Positions 1-5,391 of a stretch of DNA of 7,893 bases are shown piece after piece. The position numbers and the translations under genes are program-made. The DNA comes from an uncultured Collinsella sp. (lineage in GTDB: Bacteria > Actinomycetota > Coriobacteriia > Coriobacteriales > Coriobacteriaceae): positions 1 to 7,893 of the forward strand of contig CAUGJN010000083.1 in NCBI GenBank assembly GCA_959599635.1, given 5' to 3'. A model generated the notes under the pieces. That model was not told where the DNA came from. It made no database searches and saw only the letters and a program-made list of their open reading frames with translations. How positions within the stretch are numbered: the first letter of the stretch is position 1; each line of letters starts with the position of its first letter.

Positions 1-734
1 AGGTGCGCATCCGGCAGCTTCGCGGTCATGCTCCAGAACGGGAGCGTGATGATGCCGGGGGTCATCTCGCCCACGCCGAGCTCCAGCAACAGCACGCGGC
101 GATCGCTGCGCTCGCGCACGAAGCGCTCGTATCGTCCGAGGCTCTCGCGCCAGGCCGCACCCTGCAGAAACGTGTCGTCGCGCACCCACGGCACAAGCTG
201 CCAGCCGCAGTGCGGGCATCGGGGGACATCCTCGCTGAGGACCTCGAACCCCGCCATGCCCGCGAGCATGCGCTCGACGTAGGGGCTCGCGTCGAAGAGC
301 TCGTCGCAGCATGGCTGCTTGCACTGAAGGTGCGCGAAGCTTCCCTGATAGTTGCAGATCCTCTCGGTGGGAAACGTCTTCTCGGCCTGGGTGTCCACAT
401 TGGTGCTCAGGATGAAGTAGTCCTTATGGCCGATGAGGGACCGTAGGTCGAGATAGGGCTGCGAGGTCGGCTCGCGCAGCATGAAGTCGATGTATCGCGC
501 ATAGTATGCCCATCGCTGCTCGAGGCTGGGGTAGAGGTGGTAGAAGCCGTCGAAAAGGCTCTTGAAGCCAAAGGCTTGCTGCCAGTCCGTCATTCCGGCG
601 CGCGCCATGCCTGCGCGGTTGTAATGGTTGAACCCGGCGGCGCTTGACATGCCCGAGCCGATGCCGACGATGATGGCGTCGGCATCGTCGATAAGGCTTC
701 GAAGCCTATACGCTTCCCTCTCTAGAGACGGCAT
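1..734 (-). CDS. Class M-like sirtuin (Sir2 family), C-terminus beyond window
   Basis: This is a Sir2-family protein, probably an NAD-dependent protein ADP-ribosyltransferase of the macrodomain-associated (SirTM) type rather than a deacetylase. The visible 244 residues show an NAD loop GIGSGMSSAAG (24-34), STNVD (110-114), YQGS (129-132), a zinc module with C138, C142/C143 and C173-P-H-C176, and LELGVG (217-222) followed by EMTPG and an LPFW segment. The catalytic His of classical sirtuins is replaced by Gln130, as known for SirTMs. I chose the ATG at 734 because it has a GAGGAG box (743-748) 8 nt upstream; it overlaps the end of the preceding sirtuin gene by 13 nt, implying translational coupling. 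It is clearly homologous to the gene at 1424-2389. The ORF is open to the window edge, and only the last part of the fold should be missing. Family assignment is firm; the biochemical activity is inferred from motifs. Confidence 0.88.
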   Translation of the reverse strand, partial: MPSLEREAYRLRSLIDDADAIIVGIGSGMSSAAGFNHYNRAGMARAGMTDWQQAFGFKSLFDGFYHLYPSLEQRWAYYARYIDFMLREPTSQPYLDLRSLIGHKDYFILSTNVDTQAEKTFPTERICNYQGSFAHLQCKQPCCDELFDASPYVERMLAGMAGFEVLSEDVPRCPHCGWQLVPWVRDDTFLQGAAWRESLGRYERFVRERSDRRVLLLELGVGEMTPGIITLPFWSMTAKLPDAH

Positions 735-1420
735 TGGGCAATCTCCTCGAAAGCCGGGGCCATATCGCCGTCAACGAGAATCGTCTCGCACGATGCATCG
801 GGCGCCATAGCCTGGCTGTAGTTGAACACGATGTAGGTGGCGTGCTCGCAGACGTTCGCGATCTGGGCGAGCATGTGCTTTATGATGCCGTTGCGCAGTC
901 CCACGCCAAGTTCGAGGATGGCGACCCTGCCGTTGCGATGGGCTTGCACAAGGCGCTCGAGCTCCTCGAGCTGGGCCGTGGCGAGGGCGTCTGGATGGGC
1001 GAGACGCCGCTCGTCGATCGACGTGCGTATGCCCCCCTCCGTCTCGAGCACGCGGTTCTCGTCGAACCCGGCGCGCGCGAAGTGCCCGTCGATGTTGCAT
1101 GTGACCACGAAGGTGTCGGCGTGCTCCGTAAGACGCCGCAGCCCGTTCATGAGCGAGCCGGGCTCATATTCGAGATACTCCTTTTGATGGAACCGCTCGG
1201 CCCATCGGCGTCGCACGCTGGCATCCGGGGAAGCGAGCCCCTGCAGTATGCAGCCGATGCCGTCTGCCTGGGCGAGGTCCCCGTACGCCTCTTGGAAATG
1301 AGCATCGGCGCAGAAAAGGTTGAGCCCCTCCGCCATGTCGAGTCCGTTGCTAGCGCCGATGATGACAAGATCCGCTTCGGCTAGCGCCCTGCCTATGCGA
1401 ACTGCTTTCGCCGTCTCCAT
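722..1420 (-). CDS. Short degenerate sirtuin-like protein (no zinc module)
   Basis: This 232-residue protein is a shorter relative of the two flanking sirtuins. It keeps the Rossmann-type start ADLVIIGASNGLDMAEG (16-32), TCNID (107-111, the TxNxD motif with N109 and D111) and ILELGVG (168-174). It differs in three ways: the loop serine/glycine pattern is altered (SNGLD), the catalytic Gln/His position appears to be Glu128 (LETEGG), and the entire cysteine-containing zinc module is absent, replaced by a short helical stretch. The TP and PFW residues that follow LELGVG in the neighbours are also missing. The start is ATG at 1420 with a perfect GGGGAGG ribosome site lying across the stop of the upstream gene, 3 nt away. 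NAD or ADP-ribose binding is plausible; catalysis is uncertain, and it may act as a partner or regulator of the neighbouring enzymes. No experimentally known homologue is recognised. Confidence 0.82.
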   Translation of the reverse strand: METAKAVRIGRALAEADLVIIGASNGLDMAEGLNLFCADAHFQEAYGDLAQADGIGCILQGLASPDASVRRRWAERFHQKEYLEYEPGSLMNGLRRLTEHADTFVVTCNIDGHFARAGFDENRVLETEGGIRTSIDERRLAHPDALATAQLEELERLVQAHRNGRVAILELGVGLRNGIIKHMLAQIANVCEHATYIVFNYSQAMAPDASCETILVDGDMAPAFEEIAQCRL

Positions 1421-1423
1421 GCG

Positions 1424-2389
1424 CTACCTCCCCAGCGTCTTGCGCACGTCGGCAAGCACGTCGGCGATGTCGGCGCGAACGGCGAGCCCCCGATCCTCGA
1501 TCGCGCGGGGGAGAAACTGCGTCTTGTTGTTTACGGCGATGTAGCTGGCCTGCGGTAACTGCGCCGTGAGGGCCCAGAACGGCTCCTGGATAAACGCGGG
1601 CGTCATGCGGCCCACACCCAGCTCGAGGAAGAGGATCCTCTGCCGTGCGTGCGCGTCGAGCCATTCGGACACCTTGCGGTACTGCTCCTCGTAGAGTTCG
1701 CCCTGCAGGAAGTTGCCGTAGCCGCGAACCCAGGGGAACGCCTCTGCCCCGCAGTGCGGGCAGCGCGGCACGAGCTCTGTCGGAACCTCAAGGCCGTCTC
1801 CCATGGCCTCTACCATGTTGGAGACCGGCTCGACCGCATCCCACACCGCGTCGGTGCAACAGCGGGAGCACTGAAAGAAGCGGTGGTCGCCTTGGATCTC
1901 TGCCACTTTCTCCCAGGGATAGAGCTTCACAAACTGCGTGTCCTGGTTGGTGGTGAGCACGAAGAAATCCTTCTCGGCGAGAATGGCGTCGAGGTCCCTG
2001 TAGGGCTTGCGCAGCGGGGCGTTGAGCGTGGTGTCGAGGAAGGTGGCGAGGTATCCCCAGCGCGCCTCGGCGGTGGGCCAGCGGTAGAACGACCCCTCGA
2101 AAGCGCCCTTGAAACCGTAGCGCTCGGCGAATTTGCCGAAATGCTTGCGATAGGTCGCGTTGTCCTCGTAGTAGAAGTCGCCGCCGCCCGCCGCGGAGAG
2201 CCCGGAGGCCCCGCCCACCAGCACGCAATCGGCTTCTTCGATCATACGGGCGAAGTCCTCGATTTGCTGGTCGTAGGGCTCGGGCTCGCGGTCACTCAGC
2301 TCATAGGGCGTGCTGCCGCTGCGGTAGGCGGCATGAAGGGAAAACGATCGGTTGGTGAGCTCGATAACGAGCTGCTCGTACAGGGTCAC
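1424..2389 (-). CDS. Class M-like sirtuin (Sir2 family), first gene of operon
   Basis: This is a Sir2-family NAD-dependent enzyme, most likely a protein ADP-ribosyltransferase of the SirTM type. Starting at the GTG at 2389 it has 321 residues. Motifs are GGASGLSAAGG (59-69), TTNQD (146-150), EIQGD (164-168) with Gln166 in place of the classical catalytic His, zinc cysteines C174, C177/C178, C210 and C213, and LELGVG (255-260) followed by RMTPAF and an EPFW segment, a form typical of class M sirtuins. The GTG start is preferred because GAAAGAAGG (2396-2404) lies 6 nt upstream and the -10 box lies just before that; longer in-frame starts at 2440 and 2572 would run through the promoter/operator and the divergent regulator gene. 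Residues 1 to about 38 are an N-terminal extension absent from the third gene. It is followed after 3 nt by the next sirtuin gene. Function is inferred from motifs. Confidence 0.87.
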   Translation of the reverse strand: MTLYEQLVIELTNRSFSLHAAYRSGSTPYELSDREPEPYDQQIEDFARMIEEADCVLVGGASGLSAAGGGDFYYEDNATYRKHFGKFAERYGFKGAFEGSFYRWPTAEARWGYLATFLDTTLNAPLRKPYRDLDAILAEKDFFVLTTNQDTQFVKLYPWEKVAEIQGDHRFFQCSRCCTDAVWDAVEPVSNMVEAMGDGLEVPTELVPRCPHCGAEAFPWVRGYGNFLQGELYEEQYRKVSEWLDAHARQRILFLELGVGRMTPAFIQEPFWALTAQLPQASYIAVNNKTQFLPRAIEDRGLAVRADIADVLADVRKTLGR

Positions 2390-2408
2390 TGGATACCTTC
2401 TTTCAGCT

Positions 2409-2414
2409 ATTATA
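2409..2414 (-). promoter_or_regulatory. -10 box of the sirtuin operon promoter
   Basis: A perfect TATAAT reads leftwards here, preceded by TG at the extended -10 region with one extra base. No good -35 hexamer is seen at the normal distance (GATACT at 17 nt is poor), which fits an extended -10 or activator-independent weak promoter. Transcription would begin near 2402, giving a leader of only about 12 nt that just includes the ribosome site of the first sirtuin gene. The box overlaps the palindrome assigned as the TetR operator. Confidence 0.55.
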
Positions 2415-2429
2415 AACAGGTGTCTATAA
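2410..2429. promoter_or_regulatory. Probable TetR-family operator palindrome
   Basis: The core TATAAACAGGTGTCTATA (2411-2428) is an imperfect inverted repeat with half-sites TATAaACAg and TATAgACAc; including one more base on each side, 8 of 10 positions pair. It lies between the divergent sirtuin operon and the TetR-family gene and overlaps the leftward -10 box. Size, symmetry and position are those expected of a TetR-family binding site, so repression of the sirtuin operon, and autoregulation of the regulator, is the natural reading. Binding itself is inferred. Confidence 0.62.
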
Positions 2430-2430
2430 A
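2425..2430 (+). promoter_or_regulatory. Possible -10 box for the TetR-family gene
   Basis: TATAAA on the plus strand sits in the right arm of the palindrome, about 100 nt before the regulator start. The sequence 17 nt upstream (TTCAGC) is a poor -35 match. If real, the operator overlaps promoters in both directions. The evidence is weak. Confidence 0.28.
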
Positions 2431-2532
2431 AAGTATCCATGTCGATTTGCTTAAGAGCAATGAACAGCTTCGGCCTGCTGTCGATAAACGAGCGTTTGCC
2501 GGGCATTGTCGAGCGTTGCAATTGGAGGGGTA

Positions 2533-3093
2533 ATGGAAGCGGGGAAGATCGATCGTCGCCGACGCTATACACTCTCGGTCATACGGGAGGCGTTCTTCGC
2601 GCTGCTGGCCGAGGTCGGCTTCGCGAAGATGACGGTAGCGGATATTTGCCGCCGCGCCGATATCAACCGTGGCACGTTCTATCTGCACTACGAGGACAAG
2701 TTCGCCCTGCTCGACGCGCTTATCGACGAGGCCTTGGCGGCGGTGCCGCCGCTCGAGGGAACGGAGGCGGGTGCCCTCTGCCAGCGTCCGCCGGCAAACG
2801 ATGACTATTATCTGCTCTACTCGGATGACGACGCGTACGCCCGGGTGGCACAGCGCGTCGTCGAGCGCGGCGCCGAGCAGATGGTTCCCTCGATCATGGA
2901 GGAGACTGAGCTTTCGCGCGAGGACGCCTATCTGCTCTTCGTCCACAACGTCCAGGGAAATCTCGCGGTCAACCGCCTGCTCGGTTGGAGGCGAGGGCCC
3001 GAGTTTGCTCACGCTCAGGAGCTGCTCAGCGCCTATTCCGAAGGGGGCATGCGGGCGGTATCGGCTCGTCACGATCCTCGTAGCTCGTCTTGA
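2533..3093 (+). CDS. TetR/AcrR-family transcriptional regulator
   Basis: This is a 186-residue DNA-binding regulator, acting in the cytoplasm as a dimer by family rule. The N-terminal helix-turn-helix is clear: VIREAFFALLAEVGF (16-30) leads into MTVADICRRADINRG and TFYLHYEDKFALLDAL (33-63), the standard TetR recognition-helix region. The remaining 120 residues form the variable ligand-binding domain, so the inducer cannot be predicted; the YLHYEDK style resembles the subgroup that includes DhaS-like regulators. I chose ATG 2533 because GGAGGGG lies directly upstream (2524-2530, short spacer); a TTG at 2506 would add nine residues but lacks a ribosome site. It is divergent from the sirtuin operon and shares a promoter region containing a palindrome, making that operon the probable target. 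The flavoprotein gene starts 198 nt downstream on the same strand and may or may not be in the regulon. Confidence 0.93.
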   Translation: MEAGKIDRRRRYTLSVIREAFFALLAEVGFAKMTVADICRRADINRGTFYLHYEDKFALLDALIDEALAAVPPLEGTEAGALCQRPPANDDYYLLYSDDDAYARVAQRVVERGAEQMVPSIMEETELSREDAYLLFVHNVQGNLAVNRLLGWRRGPEFAHAQELLSAYSEGGMRAVSARHDPRSSS

Positions 3094-3253
3094 CCGCATG
3101 TCATTTCAGGTAGGTGGCGTTGCTATGGGCCCTCTTTGATTTTCGACGTTGTATAAGGCAATCGCAATCGTCTTGAGCTTCTTTAGGGAACTTGAACAAG
3201 AGATATGGCCTGCTGGCGATTGATTAACACCATTCGTTTTGGTTACAAGAAAG

Positions 3254-3275
3254 CATGCTGCGCGCCTGCAGCATG
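3254..3275 (+). other. Small hairpin just upstream of the flavoprotein ribosome site
   Basis: CATGCTGC (3254-3261) and GCAGCATG (3268-3275) form a perfect 8-bp stem with a 6-nt loop, ending directly before the GGGAGAGGG ribosome site. In the mRNA it could stabilise the 5' end or influence ribosome access; as DNA it could be a binding palindrome. No further evidence separates these. The rest of 3094-3291 shows no gene and no convincing promoter. Confidence 0.4.
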
Positions 3276-3291
3276 AGGGAGAGGGAATCCT

Positions 3292-3822
3292 ATGAATATC
3301 GTTGTATTGAGCGGCAGCCCGCGTAAGGGCGCTAATACCGATACCATGGTCGAGGCGTTTGCCGAGACCGCGCGTGAGGGCGGCCATACGGTCGAGGTCA
3401 TCCGCGTTGCCAGCAAGAAGATCGCCGGCTGCTTGGGATGCCAGTACTGCTTCGCCCATGAGGGCGTCTGCGTGCAGAAGGATGACATGGCCAACGTGAT
3501 TGAGTCGCTGAAAGACACCGACATGGTTGTCTTCGCTTCGCCTATCTACTGGTTTGATATCACTGCGCAGGAAAAGACCGCCATCGACCGCCTGTACGCC
3601 TTCGGTGCCACGGGATTCCCGTTCACCAAGACGGCCCTTTTACTCGATAGCCACAGCGAGGGTGTCTATGATGCGGCGATCGCTATGTACAAGTCAACCT
3701 GCGCGTACTGCAAGTGGGAGGACCAGGGCATTGTCACCATCAGCGGTATGACCGAGCGCGACAGCATGGCATCCTCGCCCAAGTTGAAAGAGGTGCGAGA
3801 GCTCGCTCGCAAGCTTGCCTAA
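3292..3822 (+). CDS. Flavodoxin-like NAD(P)H-dependent FMN reductase with Cys cluster
   Basis: This 176-residue cytoplasmic flavoprotein belongs to the NADPH-dependent FMN reductase / iron-sulfur flavoprotein superfamily. It starts with a beta strand and FMN-phosphate loop, NIVVLSGSPRKGANTDTM (2-19), and has the characteristic FASPIYWFDIT segment (81-91) that contacts the isoalloxazine ring. Between them C47, C50, C53 and C60 form CxxCxxCx6C, the compact cluster seen in iron-sulfur flavoproteins (family spacing for the last gap is 4-7), followed by the usual KDDM. An additional CAYC pair (137-140) is present. The start has GGGAGAGGG 6 nt upstream. It probably moves electrons between NAD(P)H or ferredoxin and small acceptors; the true substrate is unknown. 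It lies downstream of the TetR gene in the same direction with a 198-nt gap, so it may be a separate unit. Whether an Fe-S cluster is actually bound cannot be seen. Confidence 0.9.
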   Translation: MNIVVLSGSPRKGANTDTMVEAFAETAREGGHTVEVIRVASKKIAGCLGCQYCFAHEGVCVQKDDMANVIESLKDTDMVVFASPIYWFDITAQEKTAIDRLYAFGATGFPFTKTALLLDSHSEGVYDAAIAMYKSTCAYCKWEDQGIVTISGMTERDSMASSPKLKEVRELARKLA

Positions 3823-3875
3823 GGACAAGAAGAACGCATGGCAATCAGCGTTGGTGGAAATGCTTGCTGTCCTTA
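3820..3875 (+). repeat. Nested inverted repeat after the flavoprotein gene
   Basis: TAAGGACA (3820-3827, including the stop codon) pairs perfectly with TGTCCTTA (3868-3875), and AACGC (3833-3837) with GCGTT (3848-3852) inside it. Together they could fold as a long branched stem at the 3' end of the transcript. There is no following T-run, so it is not a canonical intrinsic terminator; it may serve as an mRNA 3' structure or be coincidental. Confidence 0.35.
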
Positions 3876-3939
3876 CCGAGAGATAGGGGCGAATTCCCTC
3901 AAGTGCCGTATAGAACAATTTTTAAACGCAGAAAAATAA

Positions 3940-3967
3940 CTGAAAACAAATTAATCCGCGTTAAAAT
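3940..3967 (+). promoter_or_regulatory. Likely promoter of the AAA ATPase gene
   Basis: CTGAAA (3940-3945, 4 of 6 to the -35 consensus) is followed after 16 nt by TAAAAT (3962-3967, 5 of 6 to the -10 consensus), in a distinctly AT-rich stretch (about 3917-3985). Transcription would start about 30 nt before the ATG of the ATPase gene. This suggests the gene is expressed on its own rather than from the flavoprotein transcript. Confidence 0.45.
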
Positions 3968-4002
3968 ATTGTCAAATAGAAGTTCATGAGGGAAGGTTGC
4001 GT

Positions 4003-5292
4003 ATGCGTCGCAAGGCAGACGAGCTCCTTAGGGAATGGCGAGACAGAGCTGATAGAAAACCTTTGCTGGTCAAAGGCGTGCGCCAGTGTGGCAAGACCTA
4101 TTTGCTCAGAACGTACGCCCAGGATCTTTTCGAATCGGTTGTCTACGTTAATCTTGAGAACGACCGGTCGGCGCGAGCGGATTTTTCGGGCGGTCTTGAC
4201 CCTCATTCGATCGTACGTGCGATCGAGGCTCGTACGGGACAGCGTATCGTGCCTGGCAAAACCTTACTGTTCATTGACGAGATCCAGGCATGCGAGGAAG
4301 CGCTCACTTCCCTTAAATACTTTTGCGAAGATGCTCCCGAGTATTACGTTGCGGCTGCCGGGTCGCTTCTTGGGGTTGCCATTAACCATCAGTCGTATTC
4401 GTTCCCCGTCGGAAAGACCGACTTGATTGAGATGGCTCCACTCGATTTCGAGGAGTTTCTCTGGGCGATGGGGCACGATCAGCTGGTCGACGAGATACGC
4501 TCATCATTCGAGATAATGGGTCCTCTTGCGCCAAGCCTTCATGAAAAGGCGCTTGGGCTCTATCGACAGTATCTTGTTGTTGGCGGAATGCCCGAGGCGG
4601 TCCAAACGTACATCGATGATCAGTCAATCATTGATGTGGCCGAAAAGCATCGGATTATTCTCGACGGATATTCCGCCGACACCAATAAATATGCTGATGA
4701 ACGCTTGAGTGCAAAGACGCGTGCGTGCTTCGATTCCATTCCACAGCAGCTTGCCAAAGAGAATCGTAAATTTCAATACAAGGTAGTGCGAGCGGGGGGC
4801 AATGCGTCTCTCTTTGGAGATGCTCTCGATTGGCTTGTATTGTCGGGTACGGTGGCGCGCTGCAGCCTAGTCGGGCAGATCGAAAGCCCCTTAGAGGCCT
4901 TCGTTAACCCTTCTGCTTTTAAAATCTATCAGGCGGATACAGGGCTGCTGGTCTCCAAGGCCGGTGCTCAACGCGCCGATATTCTTGCCGGTATCGGCGG
5001 CACATTCATGGGTGCACTTACCGAAAACTACGTTGCCCAACAGCTTTCAGCCATGGGTTATCCACTGCATTATTGGGCGCGAGATAATCGTGCGGAAATC
5101 GACTTTGTAGTAGAGAAGCAGGGATGCTTGTCTGCGATTGAAGTCAAGGCGGGGGAGAACACAAGATCTCGAAGTCTGTCCTCACTTAAAAAGACCCATC
5201 CGGGCGTGCGCCTTATCAGGCTATCGACTAAGCCCTTTGGAATGAATGATGGGCTTATGTCTGTTCCGCTTTATGCGGCATTTTGTCTATAG
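4003..5292 (+). CDS. AAA family ATPase with C-terminal DUF4143 domain
   Basis: This 429-residue protein combines an N-terminal AAA_14-type ATPase and a C-terminal DUF4143 region, a widespread two-domain family of unsettled function. Walker A is GVRQCGKT (25-32), Walker B is LLFIDEIQ (88-95) and a sensor-like AAAGSLLG lies at 117-124. The family's QYLVVGGMPEAV segment is at 189-200. Toward the C-terminus ENYVAQQL (341-348), AEIDFVV (364-370) and AIEVKAG (378-384) provide D367 and E380-x-K382, the arrangement of a PD-(D/E)xK nuclease-like fold. I chose ATG 4003 because GAGGGAAGG (3988-3996) is 6 nt upstream; a TTG two codons earlier sits inside that spacing. The gene is full length and intact. 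Its base composition is visibly more AT-rich and its codon choice less biased than its neighbours, which suggests horizontal acquisition. It carries no membrane segment. Nuclease activity is not demonstrated for the family as far as I know. Confidence 0.92.
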   Translation: MRRKADELLREWRDRADRKPLLVKGVRQCGKTYLLRTYAQDLFESVVYVNLENDRSARADFSGGLDPHSIVRAIEARTGQRIVPGKTLLFIDEIQACEEALTSLKYFCEDAPEYYVAAAGSLLGVAINHQSYSFPVGKTDLIEMAPLDFEEFLWAMGHDQLVDEIRSSFEIMGPLAPSLHEKALGLYRQYLVVGGMPEAVQTYIDDQSIIDVAEKHRIILDGYSADTNKYADERLSAKTRACFDSIPQQLAKENRKFQYKVVRAGGNASLFGDALDWLVLSGTVARCSLVGQIESPLEAFVNPSAFKIYQADTGLLVSKAGAQRADILAGIGGTFMGALTENYVAQQLSAMGYPLHYWARDNRAEIDFVVEKQGCLSAIEVKAGENTRSRSLSSLKKTHPGVRLIRLSTKPFGMNDGLMSVPLYAAFCL

Positions 5293-5314
5293 GGATGATG
5301 CTGGTGTAATGCAT

Positions 5315-5352
5315 GGGGCCCGGGGCGCAGCGTTTACTGCGCTCCGGGCCCC
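5315..5352. terminator. Strong GC-rich hairpin between convergent genes
   Basis: GGGGCCCGGGGCGCAG (5315-5330) and CTGCGCTCCGGGCCCC (5337-5352) form a 16-bp stem with one G-U wobble and a 6-nt loop. It sits 22 nt after the ATPase stop and 39 nt after the end of the convergent topoisomerase gene, so it can serve both. The T-run is weak (GCTGCTTTG on the plus side and none on the minus side), so termination relies mainly on the stem. The remainder of 5293-5391 holds no gene. Confidence 0.75.
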
Positions 5353-5391
5353 GCTGCTTTGTAAAACCATGACGGTTTAGTCGCCGTTGTT

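Noticed and set aside
734..1384. 216-residue plus-strand ORF antisense to the middle sirtuin-like gene
   Set aside because: It mirrors the coding frame on the other strand; no motif or ribosome site supports it, while the minus-strand frame has TCNID and LELGVG.
1..2389. The sirtuins as part of a known anti-phage Sir2 system (Thoeris, DSR or similar)
   Set aside because: Those proteins carry extra SLOG, TIR-partner or large helical domains; these are compact enzymes with class M motifs and no defence partner in view, though the left flank is unseen.
2506..2532. TTG start adding nine residues to the TetR regulator
   Set aside because: No ribosome site precedes it, whereas GGAGGGG lies just before ATG 2533, where the family's N-terminus normally begins.
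1649..2533. 294-residue plus-strand ORF antisense to the first sirtuin
   Set aside because: It is an out-of-frame shadow of a GC-rich gene, lacks recognisable domains and a ribosome site, and opposes a gene with clear motifs.
2390..2572. A longer 382-residue version of the first sirtuin starting at 2572, or an ATG start at 2440
   Set aside because: These starts lack a ribosome site, read through the -10 box and palindrome, and the longest overlaps the TetR coding sequence; the GTG at 2389 has a well-placed ribosome site.
2410..3099. 229-residue minus-strand ORF antisense to the TetR gene
   Set aside because: The plus-strand TetR helix-turn-helix is unambiguous and the antisense frame shows no domain.
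3152..3157. TATAAG as a -10 box for the flavoprotein gene
   Set aside because: No -35 match lies at a suitable distance (TTGATT is only 10 nt away), so I could not support a promoter in 3094-3291.
3986..4426. 146-residue plus-strand ORF in another frame at the start of the AAA ATPase
   Set aside because: It overlaps the Walker A/B-bearing frame, which has the ribosome site and the promoter.
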